Of a DNA stretch of 11,630 bases, positions 1 to 6,473 are shown in pieces. How positions within the stretch are numbered: the stretch's first letter is position 1; the number at the start of each line of letters is the position of its first letter. The stretch spans positions 1-11,630 of the forward strand of contig SLLU01000101.1 of NCBI GenBank assembly GCA_007133925.1. The letters run 5' to 3'. The stretch comes from Candidatus Halarchaeoplasma halalkaliphilum (GTDB lineage: Archaea; Thermoplasmatota; Thermoplasmata; Halarchaeoplasmatales; Halarchaeoplasmataceae). Position numbers and translations under genes: made by a program. A model generated the notes under the pieces. It did no database searches. It saw only the letters and a program-made list of their open reading frames with translations, and was not told the origin of the DNA.

Positions 1-270
1 CCCTGTCCCACTGGATGGCGGTCTGACCCCTCGGTGACCATAGAACTATGTCGTCTCGCTGTTGACAGCTGTGTGTTCCCCCTCTACGAGATAGAGAACG
101 GAGTGTACAAGGTATACAAGAAGCCAAAGAACAAGGTTCCTGTCAAAGACTACCTGAAGCTCCAGGGACGGTTCAGACACCTTCCCGAGGAAGAAGTGGA
201 AAGGATACAAGAGAGCGTTGACCGGGAATGGGAACTCCTTCTCAAAAAGGAAGAGTTCACCCAGGAATAG
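1..270 (+). CDS. porB: 2-oxoacid:ferredoxin oxidoreductase, beta subunit, 3' end (PorB/VorB type)
   Basis: Partial gene: the reading frame is open from base 1 and ends with TAG at 268-270, so only the last 89 residues are seen. The fragment begins PCPTGW and continues through a TIE-x-CRLAV segment, an IENGVYKV segment and a YLKLQGRFRHL segment. This series is typical of the C-terminus of archaeal pyruvate synthase (PorB) and 2-ketoisovalerate synthase (VorB) beta subunits, which bind thiamine diphosphate and oxidise a 2-oxoacid to acyl-CoA while reducing ferredoxin. The substrate cannot be decided from this end; porB is the commoner case. The gene lies 11 bases before iorA on the same strand, so the two are probably co-transcribed. 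The cytoplasmic role and the family are well supported; the exact substrate is inferred. Confidence 0.82.
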   Translation, partial: PCPTGWRSDPSVTIELCRLAVDSCVFPLYEIENGVYKVYKKPKNKVPVKDYLKLQGRFRHLPEEEVERIQESVDREWELLLKKEEFTQE

Positions 271-281
271 GGGTTGTGCAC

Positions 282-2123
282 ATGAAGGAACTCCTGGATG
301 ATGAACCCGGTAAGAAGATATTACTGCTCGGTAACGAGGCCATCGTGAGAGGGGCATTTGAGGCCGGCGTGGGCCATGGTTCCACATACCCTGGGACCCC
401 CTCTTCCGAGATAGGCAATACCCTTGAAAAGATAGCAAAGGATTACGGCATGTACTTCGAGTACTCGGCCAACGAGAAGGTGGCCATGGAGGTAGGTGCC
501 GCCGCAGCCGCATCCGGCAGAAGGGCCATGGTATGGATGAAGCATGTGGGGATAAACGTGGCCGCGGATGCCCTTATGACTCTGATGTACTGCGGTGTCA
601 GGGCCGGTATGGTCATCGTGGCCGCTGGAGACCCGTCGGTGCACTCCAGCCAGAACGAACAGGATAACCGCTATTACTCTATCCTCGGTGGCATACCCAT
701 GCTTGAACCCACAAGCCCCCAAGAGGCAAAGGAGATGACGAAGTACGCTTTCGACCTTTCCGAAGAGCTGGAACTCCCGGTTATGATTAGGACCACCACC
801 CGTGTGAATCATGCCAGGGGTATAGTCACCTTCGGGGAGTTGAAAGAACCGGCACCCATAGCTCATTTTGAGAAGGACCCGGGCCGTTTCGTGGCCGTGC
901 CCCAGAACGCCCGGAAGAATCACCCACGTCTCCTTGAACAGTTGGGCAAGGCGGGACCCTTGTCAGAGAAATCGCAGTTCAACCGGGAGATGCCGGTGGA
1001 AGAACCGGAGCTGCATGTCATCGGCTCCGGAGCGGGTTTCAACTATGTTCACGAGCTCAGGGAGGCAAACGGACTCCCCATATCCATTCTCAAACTTGGT
1101 ATGACCAACCCCTTCCCCGATGAAAGGGTTGGTAGATTCATAGAGGATGCAAAACGGGTGCTCATCGTAGAGGAACTGGAGCCGTTCATTGAGGATAAAG
1201 TACAGGCCATCGCAAAAAAATTCAATCCGGCTCTAGAGGTGTACGGAAAACACACCGGTCACTTCTCGCGCCTTTACGAGTATGACCCAAACGTGGTCCG
1301 TGAGGCCGTGTCCAAGCTGATTGATGTACCCCCGAGCGAAGAACCACTCCAGGCAGAAGATTTTGCACTTCCTTCGAGACCCCCATCTTTATGTCCCGGC
1401 TGTCCACATAGGGCAACCTACTATGCGGTTAAGAAGGCATTGGGTAAAAGAGAGGCGATCTTTTCAAGCGATATAGGATGCTACACACTGGGCGTACAGG
1501 ATCCCCTGAACACCGCTGACTTCCTGATCTGCATGGGCGGAAGTGTGGGAGCCGCAGGCGGCTTCTCTAAGAACACCGATCAAAAGGTATTCGCATTCCT
1601 GGGTGACTCGACCTTCTTCCATTCCGGGTTACCCGCCCTGGTGAGCGGTGTTTACAACCAGCACGATTTCGTTTACGTGGTCATGGACAACCGAACAACC
1701 GCCATGACCGGGCATCAGCCACATCCCGGAACCGGAAGGACCGGTATGGGCGGTCCCGCACCCATGGTATCCGTGGAGGATCTGGCCAGGGGCGCCGGGG
1801 TTGAGTTCGTTGAAACCGTGAACCCCTACGAGATAGAAAAGACCACAGAGGTTTTCAAGAGGGCAATAGACCATCCCGGCATTTCAGTGGTAGTAACCAA
1901 ATATCCCTGTGTCCTGTTGGATAAAAAGAAGTTGAGCAAAACCCCCTTAAAGGTGGACCAGGACAAATGTAAAAGATGCTACATGTGCGTTAATAAACTG
2001 GGCTGCATCGCCCTGGTCAAAGAAGGGGATGATGTGGTCATCGACACTACGCTGTGCATAGGATGCAGTCACTGCGCTCAGGTATGTCCATTCGACGCCA
2101 TAGGTCCGGAGGTGGAACAATGA
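282..2123 (+). CDS. iorA: Indolepyruvate:ferredoxin oxidoreductase, alpha subunit
   Basis: Large subunit (613 residues, usual length) of the enzyme that oxidatively decarboxylates aryl pyruvates from aromatic amino acids to aryl-acetyl-CoA with ferredoxin as acceptor. Residues 12-350 hold the pyrimidine-binding part (YPGTPSSEIG near 36, conserved Glu65 in SANEK) and the linker domain. Residues 371-545 hold the diphosphate-binding part: CPGCPHR at 371, SDIGCYTLG at 396, and the GDS (441) to DN (469) thiamine-diphosphate motif. The tail carries two 4Fe-4S sites: Cys563, 566, 569, 575 and Cys592, 595, 598, 602, the second in CxxCxxCxxxCP form. The ATG at 282 is chosen because it starts the conserved N-terminus and falls just after the upstream gene's stop; an in-frame ATG at 228 would overlap that gene by 43 bases. 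The stop overlaps the iorB start (ATGA), so the two subunits are translationally coupled. Confidence 0.96.
   Translation: MKELLDDEPGKKILLLGNEAIVRGAFEAGVGHGSTYPGTPSSEIGNTLEKIAKDYGMYFEYSANEKVAMEVGAAAAASGRRAMVWMKHVGINVAADALMTLMYCGVRAGMVIVAAGDPSVHSSQNEQDNRYYSILGGIPMLEPTSPQEAKEMTKYAFDLSEELELPVMIRTTTRVNHARGIVTFGELKEPAPIAHFEKDPGRFVAVPQNARKNHPRLLEQLGKAGPLSEKSQFNREMPVEEPELHVIGSGAGFNYVHELREANGLPISILKLGMTNPFPDERVGRFIEDAKRVLIVEELEPFIEDKVQAIAKKFNPALEVYGKHTGHFSRLYEYDPNVVREAVSKLIDVPPSEEPLQAEDFALPSRPPSLCPGCPHRATYYAVKKALGKREAIFSSDIGCYTLGVQDPLNTADFLICMGGSVGAAGGFSKNTDQKVFAFLGDSTFFHSGLPALVSGVYNQHDFVYVVMDNRTTAMTGHQPHPGTGRTGMGGPAPMVSVEDLARGAGVEFVETVNPYEIEKTTEVFKRAIDHPGISVVVTKYPCVLLDKKKLSKTPLKVDQDKCKRCYMCVNKLGCIALVKEGDDVVIDTTLCIGCSHCAQVCPFDAIGPEVEQ
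2108..2114 (+). promoter_or_regulatory. Ribosome binding site of iorB
   Basis: GGAGGTG, complementary to the archaeal 16S rRNA 3' end, lies inside the last codons of iorA and five bases before the ATG at 2120. It fixes the iorB start and supports coupled translation of the two subunits. Confidence 0.85.
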
Positions 2124-2710
2124 ACCTGCAGATAGTGGGTGTGGGCGGACAGGGCATCCTTCTATCATCCAAGGTTATAGGCGGTGCCGCCCTGGACAAA
2201 GGATTGGATGTGTGGATGAGCGAAGTGCACGGCATGGCTCAACGTGGCGGAGTGGTTGTTACCACGGTCAAGATAGGCGAGATAGTGTACAGTCCCCTCA
2301 TAGGAGACGGTGAAGCCCATGCCATACTCGGTTTCGAGCCTGTGGAGACATACAGGGCCATAAAAAGGGCGGCCAAGGATACTTGGATCGTGACCAACAT
2401 CGCACCCATAGTTCCCTTCACCGTGAGTTCGGGTAAACAGAAGTATCCCAAACCGGATGAAATATTCCAGTCCATCGAGAAGGTCAGTGACCGGCTCATA
2501 AAGGTGGACGCGAAGAAACTGGCACAAGAGGCCGGTGCCGCCATCGCCCAGAACATAGTGATGCTCGGTGCTTTGACCGCAACCGATGCTCTGCCATTTT
2601 CAAGAGAGGAAATGGAGAACTCCATACGCAAGAACGTTCCCGAGAAGTTCGTGGAACTGAACCTCAGGGCCTTCGACTTGGGATTCCGGAGCGCAAAAGA
2701 GCAGATGTGA
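2120..2710 (+). CDS. iorB: Indolepyruvate:ferredoxin oxidoreductase, beta subunit
   Basis: Small subunit (196 residues) of the IorAB complex, belonging to the gamma-type pyruvate/ketoisovalerate oxidoreductase domain family. It opens with the glycine-rich GVGGQG loop (residues 7-12) and has the SEVHGMAQRGG motif at 34-44, both diagnostic of the family. The start at 2120 overlaps the iorA stop by four bases and is preceded at 2108-2114 by a strong ribosome site, GGAGGTG, five bases away. The same frame is open upstream to 2054, but that would run into iorA and lacks family similarity. It needs IorA for catalysis: the cofactor and iron-sulfur clusters are on the alpha chain. The gene ends three bases before the stop of the convergent cupin gene, so no separate terminator fits between them. 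Confidence 0.95.
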   Translation: MNLQIVGVGGQGILLSSKVIGGAALDKGLDVWMSEVHGMAQRGGVVVTTVKIGEIVYSPLIGDGEAHAILGFEPVETYRAIKRAAKDTWIVTNIAPIVPFTVSSGKQKYPKPDEIFQSIEKVSDRLIKVDAKKLAQEAGAAIAQNIVMLGALTATDALPFSREEMENSIRKNVPEKFVELNLRAFDLGFRSAKEQM

Positions 2711-2713
2711 ATC

Positions 2714-3022
2714 TCATCGGATCATGGTGAGGAGCATCTTGGACGGTTCCAGGGCGCTTAATGCATGGGGTACGTTGGCCGGCATTATGATGGAAGACCC
2801 GCATTCAACTGTGTGGATCTCCCCCCCCAAAACCACTTCCATTTTTCCTTTTATTATCTGTACCATAGCGTCGAATGGTGCTGTGTGTTCACTCAATGAT
2901 TGTCCCTGATCGAAGGCGAATATGGTCACGGTTCCCCCGTCGGATTGCATCAATGTACGGCTCACCACGGCCTCGGATTGTATGTCTACCAGTTTTTCAA
3001 TATCTATCACTTCGGATTTCAT
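2714..3022 (-). CDS. Small cupin-domain protein
   Basis: A 102-residue single-domain cupin (cupin_2 type). The barrel signature is visible: GQSLSEHTAPFDAMVQIIKG (40-59) matches the first cupin motif, and GSSIIMPANVPHAL (75-88) the second. Probable metal ligands are His46 and His86. The second histidine of the classical HxH pair is replaced (EHTA), which is common in the small cupins of anaerobes. The substrate is unknown; such proteins may be metal-dependent enzymes or small-molecule sensors. The ATG at 3022 fits a TATA-like sequence 20-30 bases upstream, suggesting a leaderless or nearly leaderless transcript. The gene is alone, converges on iorB with three bases between stops, and contains a run of eight G (8 C on the + strand, 2821-2828) inside the coding frame. 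Confidence 0.85.
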   Translation of the reverse strand: MKSEVIDIEKLVDIQSEAVVSRTLMQSDGGTVTIFAFDQGQSLSEHTAPFDAMVQIIKGKMEVVLGGEIHTVECGSSIIMPANVPHALSALEPSKMLLTMIR

Positions 3023-3043
3023 ATCTATGCATGAAACTACTTC

Positions 3044-3050
3044 TAATTAA
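3044..3050 (-). promoter_or_regulatory. TATA box of the cupin gene
   Basis: Reads TTAATTA on the - strand, 22-28 bases before the ATG at 3022. This is the right distance for an archaeal TATA box driving a leaderless transcript. It faces away from the LOG-family promoter at 3084, so 3023-3113 is a divergent promoter region. Confidence 0.5.
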
Positions 3051-3083
3051 CGATTACCAAGAAACAGTTGAAGGAACGAAAGG

Positions 3084-3090
3084 TATTTTA
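3084..3090 (+). promoter_or_regulatory. TATA box of the LOG-family gene
   Basis: TATTTTA preceded by the purine-rich CGAAAGG, which resembles a BRE, and centred about 27 bases before the ATG at 3114. The spacing predicts transcription starting at or next to that ATG and helps choose it over the TTG at 3105. Confidence 0.55.
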
Positions 3091-3113
3091 CCACTGTAAC
3101 ATGATTGATAGGC

Positions 3114-3566
3114 ATGTATGTGAGTGTGATAGGTGGAGACTCGGATACGTGTGCGGAAGAGGATCTTGAGATGGCAAGAGCAGTAGGTCGAGGTATCGCA
3201 AAACTGGGGGCCATCTTGGTCTGCGGTGGCAGAGGTGGTGTGATGGAAGCTTCGTGCAGGGGTGCCAAGGAGGAAGGGGGAGCAACCATCGGGATACTCC
3301 CATCCTCGGACCGAAAAGAAGCAAATCCGTACGTGGATCACGCCATCGTGACCGGTATGGGGGTCATGCGTAATGCATTGGTCGTGATGAACGGGGATAT
3401 CGTAGTGGCCATCGACGGAGGTTACGGCACCCTGTCCGAGATATCCTTTGCCCACAAGTACAAGAAAAAGGTGCTGGGCATAGGTACATGGGAATTGGAT
3501 ATTGTGGAAGCCCATGATACCCCTGAAGAACTGCTGGATGCTCTGAAAAGATACCTATCGAGATAA
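3114..3566 (+). CDS. TIGR00725 / LOG-like (SLOG) nucleotide-binding protein
   Basis: A 150-residue Rossmann-like protein of the family often mislabelled 'lysine decarboxylase'. Visible motifs are VSVIGG at the N-terminus, VCGGRGGVMEA (36-46), GMGVMRNALVV (81-91) and DGGYGTLSEI (101-110). The last is this family's form of the PGGxGTxxE phosphate-binding motif of LOG phosphoribohydrolases. The Arg-Asn in the third motif, in place of the RK of true LOG enzymes, points to the TIGR00725 branch, whose substrate is not established; a nucleotide or nucleotide-derived ligand is inferred from the fold. The ATG at 3114 is preferred because it begins the first beta strand and sits at the expected distance from a TATA box; a TTG at 3105 is possible. 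The last 12 bases overlap the 3' end of the convergent gene. Confidence 0.85.
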   Translation: MYVSVIGGDSDTCAEEDLEMARAVGRGIAKLGAILVCGGRGGVMEASCRGAKEEGGATIGILPSSDRKEANPYVDHAIVTGMGVMRNALVVMNGDIVVAIDGGYGTLSEISFAHKYKKKVLGIGTWELDIVEAHDTPEELLDALKRYLSR

Positions 3567-4190
3567 TTCTTTCCAGCCCCATCCCTTCATGATACTCATT
3601 ATCCCTTGTATCCTCTCAACCTCTACGATGGAGAATAGGTCCGAGTTTCTGCTCAATTTCCTCATGTTCTTGGACATCACCATCTCACGATGTGCTTCCA
3701 ATCTCTGGTAGCCCTTGTACTTATTTATCAGTTTATCCCATCGTGTGGCGAACTCCTCCGGACTGTCGGATTCCACAACCTTTTTCAACAGCCTTTTCTC
3801 CCACATGGACTGCCGTATCAACTCGGAACCGCTGATGTGTTTGCAGAAGGCGGATGTGAAGTGTTCATCGTCCATATCTATACCTTCGATCCGTATTGAG
3901 TTCGTTCTGCAGTGTTCCAGAAGCACTATGTAGGATGGCGGGGGTATCCGCACTTCACCGTACCTTTGAAGATTTCTCGCGTAGGCTATCTCTGGTGTGC
4001 TCATGGATATTTCAGGTAATCTTTCCAGAGAATCCAGTCCTACCAGATCCTCTTTTGATATGGGGAGGGTCCCGATCTGAAATGGCACTTCTTCAAGGGT
4101 TTCTTTAACCTTATCTGATTCGGAAACCAAACCCTTCACCACTCCCATCAAATGTACTTTGGTACCCTTATCCGTGGAAAAAATGCGCAT
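3555..4190 (-). CDS. Unrecognised protein, possibly a degenerate TraB/GumN-fold protein
   Basis: 211 residues, with no signal peptide or membrane segment. I do not recognise it with certainty. The order of segments recalls the TraB/GumN/ChaN fold: a short N-terminal strand-loop (KVHLMGVVKG, 11-20), a central EHCRTNSIRIEGIDMDDEH stretch (92-110) like the 'R-lgIP-v-lvDRD' segment, and a C-terminal HREMVMSKNMRKL (167-179) followed by VEVERIQGIMSIM (189-201) where TraB proteins have 'VVGAGHxxGI'. The conserved histidines of the GTxH and GxGH motifs are missing, so any enzymatic activity is doubtful. The ATG at 4190 shares one base with the stop of the upstream regulator (TGATG); a TTG at 4193 is the alternative. 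That coupling suggests the two proteins are made together. The 3' end overlaps the LOG-family gene by 12 bases on the opposite strand. Confidence 0.6.
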   Translation of the reverse strand: MRIFSTDKGTKVHLMGVVKGLVSESDKVKETLEEVPFQIGTLPISKEDLVGLDSLERLPEISMSTPEIAYARNLQRYGEVRIPPPSYIVLLEHCRTNSIRIEGIDMDDEHFTSAFCKHISGSELIRQSMWEKRLLKKVVESDSPEEFATRWDKLINKYKGYQRLEAHREMVMSKNMRKLSRNSDLFSIVEVERIQGIMSIMKGWGWKELSR

Positions 4191-5146
4191 CAATGAGACC
4201 CCGCCTTTCTTTCCCTCAGCAGTTCAAGGACATCCCTGGACGAACCCATCTCCCTGAGTTCGTCCTTTTCTATGAGGGGGATGCCTTCAAGATTGAGTCG
4301 TGTGTACCTTTTTTGCAGGAATATCACCGATTCCTTTTCTGTTATCTGGGTCAGGTTGGACACGATCCGTGCCTTCTTTTGGAGAAACTCTCCGTCTTCG
4401 TTCCCTATCCCCGATAGTAAGACCACCTCTTCCTTGGAGGTCACCGCTTCGAAGGGTGAATGGGAGGTGGGCACCACCCTGTATCCCATCCCCTGTAGCG
4501 AATCGAATATGAACCGTTCTATTTCGTTGAGTCCTTCCAGTCCTTCCGATGGATCGCACTCCATACTCGGGTCGTACTCAAGAAGGTTCAAAGGCATTAT
4601 CAGGTCTTCATTCAGATATTCCTCCATTCTCATGGCGACCTCAAGGTTGACCCCCATACCATCCTCGTACTTCTGTATGGCCTTGCGAGAAACCCCCGCT
4701 ATCTCCGCCATCTTACGAAGAGATATCTGACTCTTTGTCCTGGCCTCTCGTAGGAGTTCCGAGTCGATGGAAACGTAAAAACCTCCCGGTGCGGAGAATA
4801 CGTAGGGCGGTACTCCTTCCAGAAATAGATCTTCAAGGGTTTCCATGGAGATCAAGGGTATGCCCCTTCGGGAATAGATCACCCCCCTCTCAAGGGACTT
4901 TCTACCTCCTATGAGAGATATAAAAAAAGGAGTGCCGTTCAGGGCGTCCGCCAGTATCTTCAATTCTCTTGCGTCGTGCGTCCTGGAAGTATCGGCATTC
5001 AGCATTATGCTTATTATCAGAAGATGTTCATCCTTTCTCGCGATGATGTCGAAGCTGATTCCTCTCTCGTTGTGTCTCTCCGAAAGGTAGAATCCGGCCT
5101 TCGCAAGGGTCTCTCGAACCCTCTCGATCATCTGCAAGCGGTCCAT
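4190..5146 (-). CDS. COG1395-type archaeal HTH transcriptional regulator
   Basis: 318 residues. The N-terminal third (about 1-120) looks like the nuclease-fold-like sensory or dimer domain of the archaeal COG1395 regulators: a DxIARKDEHLLIIS strand pair followed by LKILADALNGTPFFIS. Residues 130-178 form a Cro/C1-type helix-turn-helix (LLREART-x-SQISLRKMAEIAGVSRKAIQKYEDG). The C-terminal half (205-310) repeats an alpha/beta arrangement with KKARIVSNLTQITEKESVIFL, typical of the family. It should bind DNA as a cytoplasmic transcription factor; its targets are unknown. The ATG at 5146 lies just downstream of a good TATA box at 5171-5180. The downstream gene starts on the last base of this stop codon, so the pair forms a two-gene operon. 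Confidence 0.85.
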   Translation of the reverse strand: MDRLQMIERVRETLAKAGFYLSERHNERGISFDIIARKDEHLLIISIMLNADTSRTHDARELKILADALNGTPFFISLIGGRKSLERGVIYSRRGIPLISMETLEDLFLEGVPPYVFSAPGGFYVSIDSELLREARTKSQISLRKMAEIAGVSRKAIQKYEDGMGVNLEVAMRMEEYLNEDLIMPLNLLEYDPSMECDPSEGLEGLNEIERFIFDSLQGMGYRVVPTSHSPFEAVTSKEEVVLLSGIGNEDGEFLQKKARIVSNLTQITEKESVIFLQKRYTRLNLEGIPLIEKDELREMGSSRDVLELLRERKAGSH

Positions 5147-5170
5147 CAGTATTTAAATTAGATGTAAAAA

Positions 5171-5180
5171 CTATATAAAC
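5171..5180 (-). promoter_or_regulatory. TATA box of the regulator operon
   Basis: GTTTATATAG on the - strand, centred about 30 bases before the ATG at 5146. It is one of the best TATA matches in the window and predicts a leader of only a few bases. Confidence 0.7.
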
Positions 5181-5211
5181 CTAGCGGTGGTGTTCGGTCC
5201 ACGCGGAATCA

Positions 5212-6345
5212 CTAATTAAAAATCATCTCCCTGAGGCGATACTGAATTTCCTTCATCAACGGAACCTTTGGTTCTTCCCTGACCTTGAACAGTTCCATGA
5301 ACATGGGCATTATCTCATCTTCACCAACCCATCCCCTGTTGACTGCGGTTTCGAACACATAGACAAGATCGTTGAAACCGCTCTCTCGATCCAGTGGTGC
5401 GTTCAACAACCTTTCCACGATCTTGATATCATCCCTTTTCGTTCTCTCTTCTTCCATATCCAGAAAGTCATGGATCTCTTCCAGATCTTCTCGAGGTATG
5501 AGGAAATCCACGGATGCCGCGTTCTCCTCCATGTGTTCTATGGTCGAAGGTCCTGTCAAGGCACAGGTTATCTCGGGATGGGAAAGTACCCATGCTATGG
5601 CTACCTGAACGGGAGACATACCATGTTTGTGACCTACGTCCTTCATTTTTTCCGATATCCTGAGGGCGGATTCGAACCTTGCGTATTTGAAAAGGGGGTC
5701 CATGTTCCTTATGTCTCCTTCCGCAAATCGGTGTTGGCGGGTTATGTTCCCGGAAAGGATCCCCCGACCGGTAACACTGAATGCCAGGGAATTTAAATCA
5801 TGCTCCTGGATAAGTTTGAAAAGGTCCCTTTGGGCATCCCTGGCTACCGGGCTGTATTCGAACATGAGAAATGACGGCTTTCCTTTTTTTATGTACTCTT
5901 GGATCCTGTGTGTGGGTATGTGGCTTACAACGTAATGAGTTATCATCTGTTGGTCCTGGAGGTATTCCATGGCACCTACCGTTTCCTCCACCGGTGTTCC
6001 CGGATCGTCAAAATGGACCAGATATAGATCGATATGCTCAGTACCCAGTCGTGCAAGGCTCCTTTTACAGGCCTCTATGACACGGTCACGGGATAGAAAC
6101 GGTTTTTCACCCTTTGACACACCCACCTTGGTTGATATGAACACCTCCTCTCGAACGTCACTTAAAGCCTCCCCCAGGACCCGTTCGGCGGTTTCGCCAT
6201 AGGTGTCTGCGGTATCGAAGAAATTTATCCCCAGATCAAAACCCCTCCTCAGGACCTGTTTGTATTGATCCACGTCCACCTTTCCGTAAGCCCCGCTGAG
6301 TGCATAGCAGCCAAGACCGATCTTTGAGATATCTTTTATCTTCAT
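5212..6345 (-). CDS. Aldo/keto reductase with C-terminal extension
   Basis: 377 residues. Residues 1-300 form the NADPH-dependent (beta/alpha)8 aldo/keto reductase barrel. The catalytic tetrad is visible as Asp44 and Tyr49 in NFFDTADTYGE, Lys73 in FISTKVG and His111 in DLYLVHFDD; the ALTGPSTIEHMEEN cofactor-binding segment is at 262-275. The natural substrate cannot be told. Residues 300-377 are extra relative to ordinary family members: a charged, mostly helical region (RTKRDD to REMIFN) without Cys motifs. The ATG at 6345 is chosen over the in-frame ATG at 6414 because it begins the conserved KIGLGCYALSG strand and has a TATA-like sequence (6369-6376) at -27. It is transcribed away from the RNase-nadC operon. 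Confidence 0.9.
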   Translation of the reverse strand: MKIKDISKIGLGCYALSGAYGKVDVDQYKQVLRRGFDLGINFFDTADTYGETAERVLGEALSDVREEVFISTKVGVSKGEKPFLSRDRVIEACKRSLARLGTEHIDLYLVHFDDPGTPVEETVGAMEYLQDQQMITHYVVSHIPTHRIQEYIKKGKPSFLMFEYSPVARDAQRDLFKLIQEHDLNSLAFSVTGRGILSGNITRQHRFAEGDIRNMDPLFKYARFESALRISEKMKDVGHKHGMSPVQVAIAWVLSHPEITCALTGPSTIEHMEENAASVDFLIPREDLEEIHDFLDMEEERTKRDDIKIVERLLNAPLDRESGFNDLVYVFETAVNRGWVGEDEIMPMFMELFKVREEPKVPLMKEIQYRLREMIFN

Positions 6346-6368
6346 ATAGGATGTACCAAGTTTTGTGC

Positions 6369-6376
6369 TACTAAAA
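6369..6376 (-). promoter_or_regulatory. TATA box of the aldo/keto reductase gene
   Basis: TTTTAGTA on the - strand, centred 27 bases before the ATG at 6345. It supports a leaderless transcript and the shorter start. It lies back to back with the + strand promoter at 6414-6420. Confidence 0.55.
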
Positions 6377-6413
6377 CTCTTTGTTCTCTTGGAAGGAGAG
6401 AAACACAAAACCA

Positions 6414-6420
6414 ATATATA
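6414..6420 (+). promoter_or_regulatory. TATA box of the RNase-nadC operon
   Basis: ATATATA followed by a C-rich stretch. Transcription should start near 6444, leaving a leader of about 30 bases that carries a ribosome site at 6462-6467. Confidence 0.65.
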
Positions 6421-6461
6421 CCCCTACCCAATGCAGACCTCACAATAGAAAACAAAGAAAT

Positions 6462-6467
6462 GGTGAT
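6462..6467 (+). promoter_or_regulatory. Ribosome binding site of the beta-CASP RNase gene
   Basis: GGTGAT, matching the archaeal anti-Shine-Dalgarno sequence, lies six bases before the ATG at 6474. It identifies this ATG as the start rather than the in-frame ATG at 6381. Confidence 0.75.
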
Positions 6468-6473
6468 AAATAC

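Noticed and set aside
228..281. Longer start for iorA at the ATG at 228
   Set aside because: It would overlap the upstream gene by 43 bases and adds residues without similarity to IorA; the ATG at 282 begins the conserved region.
321..923. 200-codon frame on the - strand within iorA
   Set aside because: It is an antisense shadow of a strongly coding gene, rich in His, Gly and Cys and without recognisable motifs.
3054..3515. 153-codon frame on the - strand opposite the LOG-family gene
   Set aside because: It would cover the divergent promoter region and is antisense to a protein with clear motifs.
6381..6473. Longer start for the beta-CASP RNase at 6381
   Set aside because: It would include the TATA box at 6414 and the ribosome site at 6462 within the coding region; the ATG at 6474 begins the first MBL strand (KLTFLGG).
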